NCBI GenBank assembly: GCA_030065615.1
Contig: JASJDR010000041.1
Span: forward strand, 1 to 62,153
Direction: 5' to 3'
Length of the DNA stretch: 62,153 bases
Source: Xenococcus sp. MO_188.B8
Lineage (GTDB): Bacteria; Cyanobacteriota; Cyanobacteriia; Cyanobacteriales; Xenococcaceae
Positions 45,390-54,294 of this stretch are shown here, in pieces. Numbering within the stretch: the stretch's first letter is position 1; the number at the start of each line of letters is the position of its first letter. Below the pieces are notes generated by a model. It made no database searches and was not told where the DNA came from. It saw only the letters and a list, made by a program, of their open reading frames with translations. A program made the position numbers and the translations under genes.

Positions 45390-46703
45390 CTAACTCAAAC
45401 TCTGCTCCATCATTTTCAAAGCGATTCTTAAATTGGCTTGTGTCCACAAGAGAGGAGTAGCATCTCCAGAGACATATTGACCATGTTGCAGGTAGTAGAG
45501 TTCTGGACATTTAAACTCACCAAACCCAGAGTCCTTTCCTGTTAATTGCCCTAAAGAACGATTCAGATAATAAGTCTGCTGTTCAAGATACTCTTTTTGA
45601 CCAGTCTTTTGAAACTTTTGTCCAAAAATAGCTGAAACAATAGGATCGAAAATACACCATTGAGCCTCTTCTCCTATTTTTAATTCTCTGTTATTCTCTT
45701 TGAACCATTGTTCTCGTTCAATGGAGATAGTCGTGCGAATTGCTTCTGGAATGTCTTTGTAATCCCGACACCAAAATGAGTCTCCTAGATATCTACTGAT
45801 GCCATAATCTCCTTGTAAATTTTCGATGACATCATTGAGGATTTGGTTTGTTATGTCATCTTCAATGTCTATGACTTGTAAAGGATAGATTAAAAAAAGT
45901 AAGGCTGCATCGTATCTTCTTTCTTGAGGTGCTGGTTGAATACACTCTGAGGGAAGAATACTGTCCAGTGATGTTTTTCCTCGATCAATTAGCTCATCTA
46001 GAAACTCGGCGGTAACAGACTTGTCTTTGTATTGGCAGTGAGCAGAGAAGCGAGCATCTGTTAGTAGCTGTTTTAGTTCTTTGAGTCCAGCTATCACTAC
46101 TCCAATACTGGAAGCTTCGATTTTTCTGTCTTCTTCCCAATGTCCACTATCTTCATCTTGCCAATAACTAACAGACTGAAAGTAGTGAGGGAAAAGTGCT
46201 AAGGTTTCCAGGTCATCTAACTCAGGTTTAATAGATCCTTCTCTAACTAATTTGCAGTAAAACCAGAGAAAATATCCTAAAGCATCATTCTGAGCATGAT
46301 TCCAGTCTTGGTCGATTTCTTCAAGATTATTGCCATCGAAACGAATATTAGGTCGTTTCATTATTTCTTCGGGATTAACTTCACCTTCAATGATGTTTTT
46401 AAAGCGTTGTTGGTATTTCTTGAAATAAGTCATTAAGGTTCTAATATTCTTTGTAGCTACCTCAATTTGACCTATCAAGTAGTGAGAATAAGCGACATAA
46501 ATATTATCTCTTACCCATACACTGGAATATCCTGTATATTCGGTTTCTTCTGCTAATGTCGCAGCAGAGAACAAGCCATTATCTAGCTGAGGAAATTTGA
46601 ATGTTTCCTGATTTTGCAAGAAGCTAGAGATATTTTGAATATCTCCCAAGGTATAACTAGATTTAAGAAAATCAAGAAGTTTTTCATTTTGTATGATTAG
46701 CAT
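45390..46703 (-). CDS. glycoside hydrolase family 15-like protein
   Basis: A 437-residue (alpha/alpha)-barrel enzyme. Features are TGYSSVWVRDNIYVAYSHY near residue 57 and IDQDWNHAQNDALGYFLWFY near 130, as in GH15 and phosphorylase-kinase alpha-like proteins. Also present are EASSIGVVIAGL (acidic residue, about 196) and HGQYVSGDATPLLWTQANL near the end. It probably acts on alpha-glucans or a glucoside inside the cell. No signal peptide. It lies next to the icfG-like region with glgX, which fits a role in storage or compatible-solute sugars. Confidence 0.75.
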   Translation of the reverse strand: MLIIQNEKLLDFLKSSYTLGDIQNISSFLQNQETFKFPQLDNGLFSAATLAEETEYTGYSSVWVRDNIYVAYSHYLIGQIEVATKNIRTLMTYFKKYQQRFKNIIEGEVNPEEIMKRPNIRFDGNNLEEIDQDWNHAQNDALGYFLWFYCKLVREGSIKPELDDLETLALFPHYFQSVSYWQDEDSGHWEEDRKIEASSIGVVIAGLKELKQLLTDARFSAHCQYKDKSVTAEFLDELIDRGKTSLDSILPSECIQPAPQERRYDAALLFLIYPLQVIDIEDDITNQILNDVIENLQGDYGISRYLGDSFWCRDYKDIPEAIRTTISIEREQWFKENNRELKIGEEAQWCIFDPIVSAIFGQKFQKTGQKEYLEQQTYYLNRSLGQLTGKDSGFGEFKCPELYYLQHGQYVSGDATPLLWTQANLRIALKMMEQSLS

Positions 46704-46846
46704 GCTTTTGTCTAAAGGTTTTGGTTATGACAGAAACGAATAACTTTAAAATACCGAGAATGTGATATTGCATAAATTCCTTAAGAGAATAATTTCTAAA
46801 GGCTAAGATCCAGATGAGACAAAGCTTTTACTACTTTTTAAAAAGT

Positions 46847-47440
46847 CTAAATCTCATCCGCTGGCAGTATAATTTTGTCGAAAATTCCCTCTTGTAAGCC
46901 CTTTTGTAAGTTGTTAACTTTACTTTTATATACTGCACCCGTTATCAATGCCATTAAAATGCCTACAACACCTGCAAATAAAAACCAAATAGCTTCTGGT
47001 CTATCTTTTTGAAACCAGTAGATGATAATCACAAGTATCGATAAAAATAAGCTAGACCATGTAAGTGCCCAAGAATCTAATATAAACGCGTTAATTTTTT
47101 TATCTTTACGGACTTCATCACATGTTTGTTCATATTTCTTAAAAAGATAGATATCTTTATGATTTTTCCAGGTGTCATTGCTATCTAGTTCTAAGCGTTT
47201 GAAAAATATATTGATGACAAACATTCGTAAATTCATTTGATAGCACAATAGATCAACATAGGCACAAACAAATGGTATTAAACAAAAAGCTAAATCAACA
47301 GGAAAAATATCGTTCCCATCTTTAGAACTTTCGAGTCCCAATCCTACTGCTCCTAGAGCAGCACTAATAATCAATTTCCATTTCAATAAATCCGATCTGA
47401 CTGCTTGAGCGTCTCTAATCTCTTGTCTAAAATCTTGCAT
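46847..47440 (-). CDS. four-helix membrane protein
   Basis: About 197 residues from ATG 47440; an upstream frame to 47599 is open but less gene-like. MQDFRQEIRDAQAVRSDLLK leads directly into a first helix WKLIISAALGAVGLGL. A second helix follows near 45-70 and a helical hairpin near 125-175. The polar ends and juxtaposed helices recall small signalling membrane proteins of cyanobacteria, but I cannot name a family. It sits between the GH15-like gene and the RsbW-like gene. Confidence 0.5.
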   Translation of the reverse strand: MQDFRQEIRDAQAVRSDLLKWKLIISAALGAVGLGLESSKDGNDIFPVDLAFCLIPFVCAYVDLLCYQMNLRMFVINIFFKRLELDSNDTWKNHKDIYLFKKYEQTCDEVRKDKKINAFILDSWALTWSSLFLSILVIIIYWFQKDRPEAIWFLFAGVVGILMALITGAVYKSKVNNLQKGLQEGIFDKIILPADEI

Positions 47441-47656
47441 GTTTCTACGGAGGCAACAACTTGAGATAAAGAGCAGATGTGATAAAGGATTGAATAAAGT
47501 AGCCACTAAAAAATAAGAGACTATTATCAATAATCTTGATTTGTTAAAAACATCATGCTTCAATTTCCTGAAGTATATAACAGCCCCATCAAGAAACAAT
47601 TCAATGATTCGATCTTGTTGACTAACTTTACAAAAGAAAGGTCAAATAATTGTTTT

Positions 47657-48073
47657 CTATCGCCTCACAATAAAAGTATGAAGATTGCGATCGCCAATTC
47701 TTTCGTATTGCAAATCATCAACGTTCTTGATAGCTAAGTAAATGCCCAATCCGCCCATTGCTCTTTCAGTTAACGGTTGCTGCAAATTACTGGGTGGAAT
47801 ATGTTTTGGGGAATTGTAAGCGACTCCCCAATCTTCAAGGGCGATCGTTAAATGAAAATGGTCAAGTTGGGCAGAGCAGATTATTTGTCCCGTTAAACCT
47901 GGTTCGGCGTAGCCATGTTGAATAATATTGGTGGCAATTTCATCAACTGCTAAACGTAATTTATAGGTAGCCTTCTTATCTAAGTGCGCTAAACGAGTAG
48001 CGTTTATGACATAGTTTGCGATCGCAGTTAAAGATTCTAACTTGCCAGGAACAGTTAAAGGCTTAAGGCTCAT
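47657..48073 (-). CDS. RsbW-like anti-sigma kinase (HATPase_c)
   Basis: A 138-residue GHKL-type serine kinase. It has the N-box LAVDEIATNIIQHGY (about 42-56), then LEDWGVAYN, and the G-box AMGGLGIYLAI (about 109-119). In partner switching such a protein binds either a sigma factor or an unphosphorylated STAS antagonist, which it phosphorylates. Two STAS proteins (48185, 51176) and an IcfG-like phosphatase (54295) lie in the same cluster. It is last in transcription order, 111 bases after the STAS gene. Confidence 0.88.
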   Translation of the reverse strand: MSLKPLTVPGKLESLTAIANYVINATRLAHLDKKATYKLRLAVDEIATNIIQHGYAEPGLTGQIICSAQLDHFHLTIALEDWGVAYNSPKHIPPSNLQQPLTERAMGGLGIYLAIKNVDDLQYERIGDRNLHTFIVRR

Positions 48074-48153
48074 AGGGGGCAGAGGAAGGGTGGGGAGATA
48101 GGGAAGGGTGGGGAGACGGGGAAGTAATATTTATTACTTTTTACTCCTGTACG

Positions 48154-48172
48154 GACGTGTCGCCGACACGTC
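48154..48172. repeat. 19-base palindrome GACGTGTCG-C-CGACACGTC
   Basis: A perfect hairpin between the RsbW-like and STAS genes. A purine-rich GGGGAGA-type repeat lies at 48068-48122 beside it. It could affect read-through from the STAS gene. Confidence 0.65.
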
Positions 48173-48184
48173 TCTTCTTACTAA

Positions 48185-48508
48185 TTAAGCAGGTTGATAT
48201 TCATCGGTAATAATTACACTATGGTGAAATCCAGTGTTTTCAATAGTTTCTTTGACCATTGCTTGGGGTTTTATTAGATAGATATCGACTGCTGCGCCTA
48301 ATTTCTGTTTGGCAAAAATCAATACTCTTAAGCCCGCACTTGCCATATAGTCTAGGTCTTGCATTAGTAGAACCAAACTTTGAATATTTTCTGTTAAAGC
48401 TTTTTCTACTTGCTCTTTAAAAAGGGGAGCAGTATTGGCATCTAATTCGCCAGCTAAAGTAATTTTGGCGATCGCGTTATTAATTTCTAAGTTAGTTTTG
48501 AGTGTCAT
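48185..48508 (-). CDS. STAS-domain anti-sigma factor antagonist
   Basis: A 107-residue SpoIIAA-like protein: ITLAGELDANTAPLFKEQV, then LDYMASAGLRVLIFAKQK, where the Ser in MASAGL (about 62) is the phospho-site. It should be phosphorylated by the adjacent RsbW-like kinase and dephosphorylated by the cluster's SpoIIE-type phosphatase. Confidence 0.92.
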   Translation of the reverse strand: MTLKTNLEINNAIAKITLAGELDANTAPLFKEQVEKALTENIQSLVLLMQDLDYMASAGLRVLIFAKQKLGAAVDIYLIKPQAMVKETIENTGFHHSVIITDEYQPA

Positions 48509-48527
48509 GGTTTTAATTGGTTAGTGG

Positions 48528-48555
48528 GTAGAGACGTAGCATGCTACGTCTCTAC
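48528..48555. repeat. perfect 28-base palindrome with GTAG...CTAC ends
   Basis: Arms GTAGAGACGTAGCA and TGCTACGTCTCTAC lie in the 54-base glgX-STAS gap. Same terminal tetranucleotides as at 16522 and 37550. Confidence 0.8.
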
Positions 48556-48562
48556 AGTAATG

Positions 48563-50683
48563 TTATTTGCCTACTAGAATGACCACAGAGCGATCGCCTA
48601 GTAAAATACTTGATTGATTGGTTAATAATGGTTCGGTGCCAGGTTCATAGCAATCATCAGGAGGATTACAGCCAGTGTTAGCAAAAATATGCCATTGCAG
48701 ATCGTTTGGTAAACGAGGAATTTCGAACCAGTGGGCTTCCCAGTGCATATTCATCGCGACATAAATATAGTTGTCTGCTACTGTTCCTTGCAGAGCATGT
48801 TTGCCACAAAGCATGAAAGCTAAAGTGCGAATATGGTTAGACCAATCAGCTTGCCAAGCTTGAGTACCGTGCCAGCTAATATCGGCATACCCACTGCCTA
48901 CATAATCGTGATTTTGGAAATGCTGGCGGTTTCTCAGAACGGGATGGGCATGACGAAAGGCAATACAGTTTTTCACAAAACGGAATAAAGCAGAATTTTG
49001 CTGGAGTAAATCCCAATTTAGCCAACTTAACTCATTATCATGGCAGTAAGTATTATTATTGCCGTTTTGACTACGCCCGAATTCATCACCCATCAACAGC
49101 ATTGGGATACCTTGACTAACCATTAATAAAGCGATCGCATTGCGAATTTGTCGTTGTCGCAGAATATTTACTCCTGGATTATTCGTCCAGCCTTCAACCC
49201 CGCAGTTCCAACTGTCATTGTCATTAGTTCCGTCGTTGTTGTTTTCTCCGTTGGCTTCGTTGTGTTTATGGTTATAGGAAACCAAATCAGTTAGGGTAAA
49301 TCCATCGTGAGCCGTAATAAAATTAATCGAAGTAGCGGGAGTACGTCCTGAAGTAGCATAGAGATCTGGCGATCCTTGCAAAGCTTGGGCTATCTCTCCC
49401 ACAAGACCATCACCTTTGAGGAACTGACGAATGCGATCGCGATATTTGCCATTCCACTCTAACCAGCGTCCGTAAGCAGGAAATGAACCTACTTGATATA
49501 ATCCCCCAGCATCCCAAGCCTCAGCAATTAATTTGCACTTCGCCAAAATGGGATCGAAGGCTAAAGATTCTAACAATGGAGGATTGGTTAAAGGTGCGCC
49601 CCAAGGATCGCGTCCTAGGATGGAAGCCAGATCGAAGCGAAAACCATCAATATGATATTCACTTGCCCAATAGCGCAGACAGTCGAGTACCATATTGCGC
49701 ACAATGGGATTATTACAGTTGAGAGTATTACCGCAACCACTGAAGTTAAAGTAATATCCCTCTGCGGTCAGCATGTAGTAGGTTTTGTTATCAATACCGC
49801 GGAAAGAAATATAAGGTCCATTTTCATTGCCTTCAGCAGTGTGATTAAAGACTACATCTAAAATGACTTCGATGCCGTTCTTGTGCAGTTCCTTAACTAA
49901 GGCTTTGAATTCATCAACCTGCATTCCCAATTTTCCTGTGGCAGCATAACCAGCTTTCGGGGCGAAAAAACCTACGCTACTGTAACCCCAGTAGTTAAAT
50001 AACTGCTCCCCAGTAACGGGAGAAGGGCGAGAATTTTCAAACTCATCAAATTCAAAAATAGGCATCAGTTCGATCGCATTAACGCCTAACTCTTTGAGAT
50101 AGGGGATTTTTTCCCTAATGGCAGCAAAAGTACCAGGATGTTTGACTCCCGATGAGTGATGTTGGGTAAAGCTACGAACGTGCATTTCATAGATAATTAG
50201 ATCTTCTGGGGGAATTTCTAAAGGGCGATCGTCTTCCCAGTCAAAATCATCGAAGGCAATTCTGGCTCGATGTTGATAGATATCATTCCAGTCTGGCGTT
50301 ACGCCCCAAACATCTCGTCCGCCAATAATTTTGGCATAGGGATCGAGCAGAATTTTACTCTTATCAAACCAATGACCTTCAGCAAAGTTATCGGGACCTT
50401 CAAAACGGTAGCCGTATTCGAGATTTTCGTAATCGAGATCGAAAACTACCATACTGTAAACATTACCAATGCGAAACTCTTCAGGAAAGGGAATTTCAAC
50501 CATTGGTTGAGGAGCATACTTTTTAAAGAGTACTAAGGTACAAGAAGTAGCATAACTGGAATAAATTGAGAAGTTAACTCCTCCTGGTACCAGGGTGGCA
50601 CCGAAAGGAAAGGGACGCCCACGACGCAGCTTGAAATGTTGGTATCTATGGGTAGGATGGATATCGATTCTTTCTATTACCAT
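48563..50683 (-). CDS. glgX: glycogen debranching enzyme / isoamylase-type GH13
   Basis: About 706 residues from ATG 50683; a TTG 15 bases upstream is open. An N-terminal CBM48 (GRPFPFGATLVPGGVNFSIY) precedes a GH13 barrel with all four regions: DVVFNHT, GFRFDLASIL (nucleophile Asp), LIAEAWDAGG (acid Glu) and FITAHDGFTL. It hydrolyses alpha-1,6 branches of glycogen in the cytoplasm. The position between two STAS genes matches, from memory, slr1857 in the Synechocystis icfG cluster. Confidence 0.95.
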   Translation of the reverse strand: MVIERIDIHPTHRYQHFKLRRGRPFPFGATLVPGGVNFSIYSSYATSCTLVLFKKYAPQPMVEIPFPEEFRIGNVYSMVVFDLDYENLEYGYRFEGPDNFAEGHWFDKSKILLDPYAKIIGGRDVWGVTPDWNDIYQHRARIAFDDFDWEDDRPLEIPPEDLIIYEMHVRSFTQHHSSGVKHPGTFAAIREKIPYLKELGVNAIELMPIFEFDEFENSRPSPVTGEQLFNYWGYSSVGFFAPKAGYAATGKLGMQVDEFKALVKELHKNGIEVILDVVFNHTAEGNENGPYISFRGIDNKTYYMLTAEGYYFNFSGCGNTLNCNNPIVRNMVLDCLRYWASEYHIDGFRFDLASILGRDPWGAPLTNPPLLESLAFDPILAKCKLIAEAWDAGGLYQVGSFPAYGRWLEWNGKYRDRIRQFLKGDGLVGEIAQALQGSPDLYATSGRTPATSINFITAHDGFTLTDLVSYNHKHNEANGENNNDGTNDNDSWNCGVEGWTNNPGVNILRQRQIRNAIALLMVSQGIPMLLMGDEFGRSQNGNNNTYCHDNELSWLNWDLLQQNSALFRFVKNCIAFRHAHPVLRNRQHFQNHDYVGSGYADISWHGTQAWQADWSNHIRTLAFMLCGKHALQGTVADNYIYVAMNMHWEAHWFEIPRLPNDLQWHIFANTGCNPPDDCYEPGTEPLLTNQSSILLGDRSVVILVGK

Positions 50684-50710
50684 TAGTTTCAAAGTCAAAA
50701 GTTATTTTTC

Positions 50711-50786
50711 GTAGGTTGGGTTAGCGTCAGCGTAACCCAACAAACCATTACCTGTGTTGGGTTTCACTCCGTTTTACCCAACCTAC
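50711..50786. repeat. GTAGGTTGGGTT palindromic element
   Basis: A 76-base element with inverted ends GTAGGTTGGGTTA and TTACCCAACCTAC and inner copies of GTAACCCAACA/TGTTGGGTT. A larger relative is at 56006-56135. It is a typical mobile intergenic repeat of cyanobacteria and fills the gap upstream of glgX. Confidence 0.8.
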
Positions 50787-50789
50787 AAT

Positions 50790-51168
50790 CTACAATCTAG
50801 AAAGAAATTGACGGCGCGGATAGAGCCACCAAGCAAATAGTCGAGTGATACGGGGCATAACAACGTAAGTCATTAGTGGTACTAGTAGTGCGGTCATGAT
50901 TAAACTACGCAGTAACGATGGCAAACTGTTCAGGATAGATCCTAGTAACAGATTGATAATATTAACTAGAGGGAAGATCAGGATTATTCGGATCGGAGTT
51001 ACGGAATACATTCGTTCCCAAATGTCCCTCAAAGGTCATTGACGCATCAATAATTTCTGAAAGCAACTCTTCAAAATTTTTCACAGATGCAGGTTGAACC
51101 CGTCTGAACACAGAAACTGTGACTGGAGGATCGAGGGAATTATGGGAATTTTTAATCTGAGTTTTCAT
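50790..51168 (-). pseudogene. antibiotic-biosynthesis-monooxygenase-type membrane protein, internally deleted
   Basis: From ATG 51168 the frame gives an ABM start: PPVTVSVFRRVQPASVKNFE, then EGHLGTNVFRNSDPNNPD and a stop. In the next frame, joined at about 50966-50980, follows LVNIINLLLGSILNSLPSLL with two membrane helices and the end PRITRLFAWWLYPRR. Intact relatives (about 200 residues, ABM domain plus two C-terminal helices, from memory) have about 75 residues between these parts. An out-of-frame deletion has therefore broken the gene. Confidence 0.7.
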
Positions 51169-51175
51169 AAGTTCC

Positions 51176-51508
51176 CTAACGAATTGCCACTAAGCCTGCT
51201 TCAATGGTGTCGCTGGTAGTGAAAAAGTCTAGGAATCCAGTTATTGCCATAATATCGGCGATTTCTTCTGAGAGTCCCACCAGCACTAGTTTCCCGTCTT
51301 TAGACGATGTCTGCCGATACAGCATGAGTAACACCCGCAATCCAGCACTGGACAGATAAGCCACCTTAGTTAAATCCAAGAGAATTTTGCTTCCTGGTGC
51401 AACAAGTGGCAAAACTTTATCTTTAACGTCTGGTGCAGTATTCCCATCTATATCGCCCGTGAGTTCTGCTACCATTACTTCTTCATGATTTTTGAGGTTA
51501 ATTTCCAT
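51176..51508 (-). CDS. STAS-domain anti-sigma factor antagonist (second)
   Basis: About 110 residues from ATG 51508; an upstream TTG at 51541 is less likely. MVAELTGDIDGNTAPDVKDK and VAYLSSAGLRVLLMLYRQ are present, with the phospho-Ser in SSAGL. It is the second STAS protein of the cluster. It may be the main substrate of the IcfG-like phosphatase, giving two inputs to one RsbW-like kinase. Confidence 0.92.
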   Translation of the reverse strand: MEINLKNHEEVMVAELTGDIDGNTAPDVKDKVLPLVAPGSKILLDLTKVAYLSSAGLRVLLMLYRQTSSKDGKLVLVGLSEEIADIMAITGFLDFFTTSDTIEAGLVAIR

Positions 51509-51719
51509 TTTTTTAATTCTCAATTTTGAGCTTTTTTTCAAAAGAAGTCCCCCGCTTTAGCAATGGGTATATCAAAGGAAGGAACAAGGGAGAAGTTATC
51601 TCAATCCTTCAGCCCTCATATCAATTCACTTTAAGAAAGCTATAGATATTTTCTGATAAGACAAGGAAGAAAAGGGAGACAAGGAGGACAAGGAAGATTC
51701 ATTAATGGCAAATACTTAG

Positions 51720-51840
51720 TGATTTGATCTCAACCCTCAGCCCTCAGCCCTTATTATCCCGCTTGACGGGACAGCCCTCAGCCTTCAAGAGCGAAGCCCT
51801 CAGCCCTCACCTCAGCCTTCAGCCTTCAAGAGCGAAGCCC
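51720..51840. repeat. AGCCCTC / AGCCTTC heptamer array
   Basis: Tandem period-7 units (CAACCCTCAGCCCTCAGCCC) are interrupted by ATTATCCCGCTTGACGGGAC and by two copies of CTTCAAGAGCGAAGCCC. The array runs into the last codons of the AGE-family gene, whose end (GLRS, then stop) lies in the repeat. Confidence 0.75.
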
Positions 51841-53655
51841 GATTGGAACAATTTGTACCTTGACCTTCACCCTTTCATTAGTATCAGGTAACTTCACAAT
51901 TAAATTCTCAGCATCAAAGTTACTATAGACTTCTCCGTTTATTTCCACTGAGCCAATTTTGATACTTCCTGGAGGCAAAATATCAGGAGATACCCGCAGA
52001 ATATTGTCAGGAAAACCTCCTGGTAAAGGTTTAAAGTAAAAATCCATCGGCTGTTTAGCGATCAGTAGATTAGTGTAAACCGCTGCCAAATAACATAATT
52101 CAAAAGCGTGATAACCACTCATCGCATGACTGCCTTTCCCCCGTTCATTGCCACCAGCCAAATAAGGAATCCCATTCGCGAGCACATTGTAGTAAACTCC
52201 GCCATCTTCTGTATCTAAAAACCAAGCATTGTAAAAGGCAGCAGATTCGCGAGCCAAGCGATGATACTCATCATTATCAAGACAGCCAGCTAAAATAAAA
52301 TAAGCTAAAATTGCCTGTTCTTGTTGCCACCAGGCTTTGCGATCATGCCAAACAAAGCGATGACTTTCTTGCCCGGCACCGAGATATCTTTCCACTACGT
52401 CGTACCAACCTCCTCTCTGGCGATCGCTACCTACTTGGGGCATAATGCTAGCAATCTTAGTCGCTAGGTCAGAATATGCTGATTTTGGTTTTAAAGAATT
52501 CATCCGCATCAAATTCCAGGCAATTTTGAGGTTATGACCGACTACCGCACGATTTTGCTGCCAACCCCAGGTAGTGTCCTGCGACCAGTCTTCATTAAAC
52601 CTTTCTTGAACAAAAGGACTGTTTTGATAATCGGGAAAATGCTGAAGAATCGTGTCAAAGTTATCTTCCAACATTGCGGCATATTCTGGTTTGCCTGTCG
52701 CTAACCAAAGATTAATTAAATAGGCTGGAGCATGATCGCCGATGGAGTTCCAATTTTTCTTGGCTTTATTTTGTCCTAAAGTATCGCTATGGGGATCTAA
52801 GGTAATCGGATCGATATGAGAAAAATATCCTCCATATTCGCTTTTGTCGCGGAAGAATTTCTCAAAAAGTTTAATTGTTAACTCTGTGTCTGACATAATC
52901 CGAGGATCGCCTGTAACTCGGTAAGTTTGAACGAGTCCAGCCAGGGCATAGATCTGTTCATAGGCAGGAATCGCATGATAATCATCGCCGAATTCCGAGG
53001 CAAATATTTTTTGTTCTCTGATGCCTTGAACATCGATGCCGTGATACCAATAGACAATACCTTCATCTAAATCGAGAAATCTCATATGCTCCCGCAGATA
53101 TTCCGTGCCTTTTTCTGCGGCTTCAAGATATTGATCTTCCCCTGTCATGAGAAAAGCAGTAGCAAATCCATAGACAAGCCGGGAAATGGTGTCGGTTTCT
53201 TGACTAAAATTGTCAGGCGATCGCTCTCCTGATAGAGTTAAATTGGTACGATAGTTCCGATAGTTAATCTCTTCGTCATTGAATTGAGATTTAAAGTAAA
53301 AATTAGCCAAGGAAGAGACTTGATTAATCCACCAATTGGGCTTTTCAAACAAATAGTTTTCGTTCGTACGACCGACAAAAATAATTTGTTTGGCTTCAAA
53401 TTTGGGGCTATCGGGATAGAAAACGCCGTAGGTAAAGAGATAACGCCCAGGTTCAAGCAGCGATCGCATTGTGCCTGTAGCATCGGGGTAAGGTTCGTCT
53501 AAGTTTTGAATCAGTTTGGCATAGGTCATGGGAGTCAGCATGGCTTGAAACTCCCGACCGTCTGAGGTTTGGATGCCAAAAATATCATTATCGCGATCAA
53601 AGTGGGTGACGTAGCCCGCAATTAAATCAGAAAAGGGAAAATTGATCGAATTCAT
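51826..53655 (-). CDS. AGE-family (N-acylglucosamine 2-epimerase-like) enzyme
   Basis: 609 residues. An N-terminal beta-rich extension of about 110 residues precedes an (alpha/alpha)6 barrel of the AGE type (about 115-540). Barrel sequences include WNSIGDHAPAYLINLWLATG and RHDRKAWWQQEQAILAY-like VWHDRKAWWQQEQAILAYFI, with the conserved His residues on the barrel face, and a beta C-terminus follows. AGE enzymes epimerise or isomerise sugars; the substrate here is not known. Synechocystis carries an AGE gene (slr1855, from memory) in the same cluster, which supports a role in sugar turnover with GlgX. Confidence 0.82.
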   Translation of the reverse strand: MNSINFPFSDLIAGYVTHFDRDNDIFGIQTSDGREFQAMLTPMTYAKLIQNLDEPYPDATGTMRSLLEPGRYLFTYGVFYPDSPKFEAKQIIFVGRTNENYLFEKPNWWINQVSSLANFYFKSQFNDEEINYRNYRTNLTLSGERSPDNFSQETDTISRLVYGFATAFLMTGEDQYLEAAEKGTEYLREHMRFLDLDEGIVYWYHGIDVQGIREQKIFASEFGDDYHAIPAYEQIYALAGLVQTYRVTGDPRIMSDTELTIKLFEKFFRDKSEYGGYFSHIDPITLDPHSDTLGQNKAKKNWNSIGDHAPAYLINLWLATGKPEYAAMLEDNFDTILQHFPDYQNSPFVQERFNEDWSQDTTWGWQQNRAVVGHNLKIAWNLMRMNSLKPKSAYSDLATKIASIMPQVGSDRQRGGWYDVVERYLGAGQESHRFVWHDRKAWWQQEQAILAYFILAGCLDNDEYHRLARESAAFYNAWFLDTEDGGVYYNVLANGIPYLAGGNERGKGSHAMSGYHAFELCYLAAVYTNLLIAKQPMDFYFKPLPGGFPDNILRVSPDILPPGSIKIGSVEINGEVYSNFDAENLIVKLPDTNERVKVKVQIVPIGLRS

Positions 53656-53667
53656 AAGTATTTGTGG

Positions 53668-53712
53668 AAAATTAACTAATGACTAATGACTAACGACTAA
53701 TAACTAACGACT
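53668..53712. repeat. CTAATGA heptamer array
   Basis: ACTAATGACTAATGACTAAC and variants in period 7 in the gap between the ABM gene and the AGE gene. Confidence 0.8.
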
Positions 53713-53713
53713 G

Positions 53714-54163
53714 TTAAGGAACTTTTTTTTGCTCTATGCCATCTATTTTGTAAATTCTGACATCAGCAGATTCTTCAAGAATTTCAGAATATTTTCCGGT
53801 TAAAGATTTGGTATAACTTTTCTGGAGATGTTCTTCAAAGGCGGCTTCATTTTGCCAGTCTTCAAAGAAGAAAAATAAATTAGGAGTATCTTGACTTTCG
53901 TAAAAGGTATAACTGTTTGCTCCCTTTTCAGTCTCATTAGTTTGTTTAACTACATTGTTTGCTAAATCTAGAAAGGTTTGACGATATTCAGGTTTAACTT
54001 GTAAATAAGCAATAACAACTAAGGGTTGTTCAGCTTGTTTATTTTGTTGAGCATGAGCTGGTTTTAAAGTTAAATCTCTTGGGGAATTTATCTTGGGAGC
54101 TGCCACTCCGATTAAGGTAATTAAAACAAGAGTAGGATAGAATATTTTGAGCGAAAATTTCAT
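53714..54163 (-). CDS. secreted antibiotic-biosynthesis-monooxygenase-domain protein
   Basis: About 149 residues from ATG 54163 (TTG at 54175 also open). A signal peptide (about 1-38, ending KPAHAQQ) is followed by an ABM dimeric alpha-beta barrel: LVVIAYLQVKPEYRQTFLDL, then TFYESQDTPNLFFFFEDW and FEEHLQKSYT. Probably a periplasmic small oxidoreductase or ligand-binding protein. It lies between the IcfG-like phosphatase and the AGE gene; its relation to the broken ABM gene at 50790 is distant. Confidence 0.78.
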   Translation of the reverse strand: MKFSLKIFYPTLVLITLIGVAAPKINSPRDLTLKPAHAQQNKQAEQPLVVIAYLQVKPEYRQTFLDLANNVVKQTNETEKGANSYTFYESQDTPNLFFFFEDWQNEAAFEEHLQKSYTKSLTGKYSEILEESADVRIYKIDGIEQKKVP

Positions 54164-54224
54164 CTTTTTTCTCAAAGAATTTTTTGTGGTTGGCTATCTA
54201 AATAATCTTGAAGCTGAAATCTTT

Positions 54225-54255
54225 AGAGCCTAGAGCCTAGAGCCCAGAGCCTAAT
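54225..54255. repeat. AGAGCCT heptamer array
   Basis: AGAGCCTAGAGCCTAGAGCC in period 7 upstream of the secreted ABM gene. Confidence 0.75.
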
Positions 54256-54294
54256 CTTGACAAGATGTACGTCACTAATAAGAGAAAGGCTATA

